Below, piece by piece: positions 63,171 through 64,000 of a stretch of DNA of 64,000 bases. The translations under genes and the position numbers were made by a program. The notes under the pieces were generated by a model. That model saw only the letters and a program-made list of their open reading frames with translations. It made no database searches and was not told the origin of the DNA. Position 1 is the first letter of the stretch. Each line of letters begins with the position of its first letter. The stretch is from Hippophae tibetana (lineage: Eukaryota > Streptophyta > Magnoliopsida > Rosales > Elaeagnaceae): assembly GCA_037013495.1 (NCBI GenBank), contig CM072810.1, forward strand, positions 55,662,843 through 55,726,842, read 5' to 3'.

Positions 63171-64000
63171 CATAAAAGCCCAAGTTCGTGATGAATTTCC
63201 CTTGAAAGAGACGGAATGACGCAACCAATGTAAGTACTATCCCTAGGCTCGTTGTTGTGGGTAACCTTTCTATGCTGTTTCCAAGGATCATTTAGAATGA
63301 CTTGTGTCGTGCATAGGGGGAAACATTCTCGTTACTTGGTGTGAGCTTTAAACGAGGATTAAGTGTGGTAGTTCAAGCGTCCCGTATTAAAAACTTAAGC
63401 TTTAGGTAGGAAGGATTAGCAATTTTTCCTATGTTTGGTATCAAAACATGATCTCAAGTTCGAATCCAATAAAAGCCCAAGTTCGAGGTGAATTTCACTT
63501 GAAAAAGACGCAATGATGCAACCGAGGTAAGTACCATCCCTGTGCTATTTGTTTTAGGTAACCTTTCTATGTTGTTTCCAAGGGTTATTTAGAATGATTT
63601 ATGTCGTGCATGGGCGGAAACATTCTCGTGACTTGGTGTGAGCTTTGAACGAGGATTAAGTGTGATAGTTAATGTGTCCCGTATTGAAAGTAGGTAGGAA
63701 GGATTAGCTATTTTTCCTATGTTTGTTATCAAAACATGTTCTCAGGTTCGAATCCCATAAAAACACAAGTTCGAGAAGAATTTCCCTTAAAAGAGACGGA
63801 ATGACGCAACCCAAGTAAGTACCAACCATGGGCTCGTTGTTGTGGGTAACCTTTGAAAGTTGTTTCCGAGGGACATTTAGAATGACTTATGTGGTGCATG
63901 GGAGGTAACATCCTCGTGACTTGGTGTGAGCTTTGAACGAGTATTAAGTGTGACAGTTCAAGCGTCCCGTATTGAAAGCTTAAGCTTTAAGTTGGAAGTA

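Larger units (their letters stand above)
1..64000. repeat. Satellite DNA array, about 297-bp monomer, about 215 tandem copies
   Basis: The same unit recurs without interruption across the window. The landmark acgagg of successive monomers falls at 1, 299, 596 and 893 and keeps a spacing close to 297 bp throughout, with departures explained by small indels. All copies have the same orientation. Every part of the window can be assigned to a monomer; no unique sequence, gene or inserted mobile element was found, so long gene-free stretches are satellite and nothing else. Divergence between neighbouring monomers is moderate on the left and low between matching HOR positions on the right. Such arrays typify plant or animal heterochromatin. 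I do not recognise the family name. The copy number is window length divided by period, not a computed count. Confidence 0.97.
41571..64000. repeat. Highly homogenised six-monomer higher-order repeat block, 1773-bp period
   Basis: Six monomer types recur in order, read from about 51395: one with ctttaagttggaagtatt; one with aaggaagattaag and ccctagaaagag; one with ttcttatg and gacataacc; one with gtattgaaaacttaag; one with aaaaacttaacc and ttcacttgaaaaagac; and one with gatagttaatgtgtcccg that lacks 9 bp. Six times 297 less 9 is 1773, the observed offset for 51297 to 53070 and 58120 to 59893. Other spacings of the same marker (1179, 2665, 5042, 6527 bp) are close to whole monomer numbers after allowing for the 9-bp loss. 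The block therefore mixes complete and rearranged 6-mers. Matching positions are nearly identical. The block runs off the right edge. Confidence 0.88.

Noticed and set aside
1-64000. 5S rDNA array (similar repeat length with pol III boxes)
   Set aside because: No 120-bp 5S gene is recognisable in any monomer; the only pol III-like motif is of the tRNA B-box type.
1-64000. CRISPR array or bacterial repeat region
   Set aside because: The repeat is 297 bp, contiguous and diverging along its length, with no unique spacers and no cas-like or other genes.
41570-64000. Intact LTR or DNA transposon hidden in the six-monomer block
   Set aside because: The long repeats are HOR copies of the same monomer; no terminal repeats, coding domains or target-site duplications were seen.

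Overview
The whole 64 kb window is one uninterrupted satellite DNA array. A monomer of about 297 bp, usually opening with acgaggattaagtgtgayag, repeats head to tail on the same strand from base 1 to base 64000, roughly 215 times. Both window ends fall inside the array. I found no protein-coding gene, rRNA, recognisable tRNA, CRISPR array, intact transposable element or unique-sequence island. Open frames of 60 to 85 codons recur on the minus strand, but they are the same stretch of monomer read again and again.

The array suggests a nuclear chromosome of a eukaryote, most likely a plant, from pericentromeric, centromeric or subtelomeric heterochromatin. The plant inference rests on two things: the long homogeneous satellite with a roughly dinucleosomal period, and a conserved monomer segment (TGGTATCA, then CAGGTTCGAATCC). 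That segment resembles the complement of the 3' end and T arm of plant initiator-methionine tRNA, the usual primer-binding site of plant LTR retrotransposons. I do not recognise the satellite by name and cannot assign a species.

Layout by subfamily and higher-order repeat (HOR): 1-4128, five-monomer HOR of about 1.48 kb; 4129-7106, a subfamily marked by cccacaaaagccc; 7107-9182, a displaced relative of the first block; 9183-13041, mixed divergent monomers; 13042-17485, monomers with expanded poly-G tracts (up to 15 G); 17486-33994, a subfamily marked by cacaaaaacacaag with a four-monomer HOR of about 1188 bp and a tandem macro-duplication of about 6 kb; 33995-34310, a one-monomer patch of the poly-G subfamily; 34671-38156, a dimeric HOR of about 592 bp; 38157-64000, six-monomer HORs (1782 bp, then 1773 bp after a 9-bp deletion in one monomer), with near-identical multi-kilobase copies at exact offsets of 6527 and 8300 bp. 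Homogeneity rises from left to right, so the right third looks most recently amplified.

Each typical monomer also carries a 12-bp palindrome AAGCTTAAGCTT (two HindIII sites), an inverted repeat GTCATT-TAG-AATGAC, a pol III B-box-like GGTTCGAATCC, a 5' splice-site-like AGGTAAGT and a variable G tract. These are sequence resemblances; none is shown to be functional. All similarity statements come from reading and comparing by eye, not from computed alignments.
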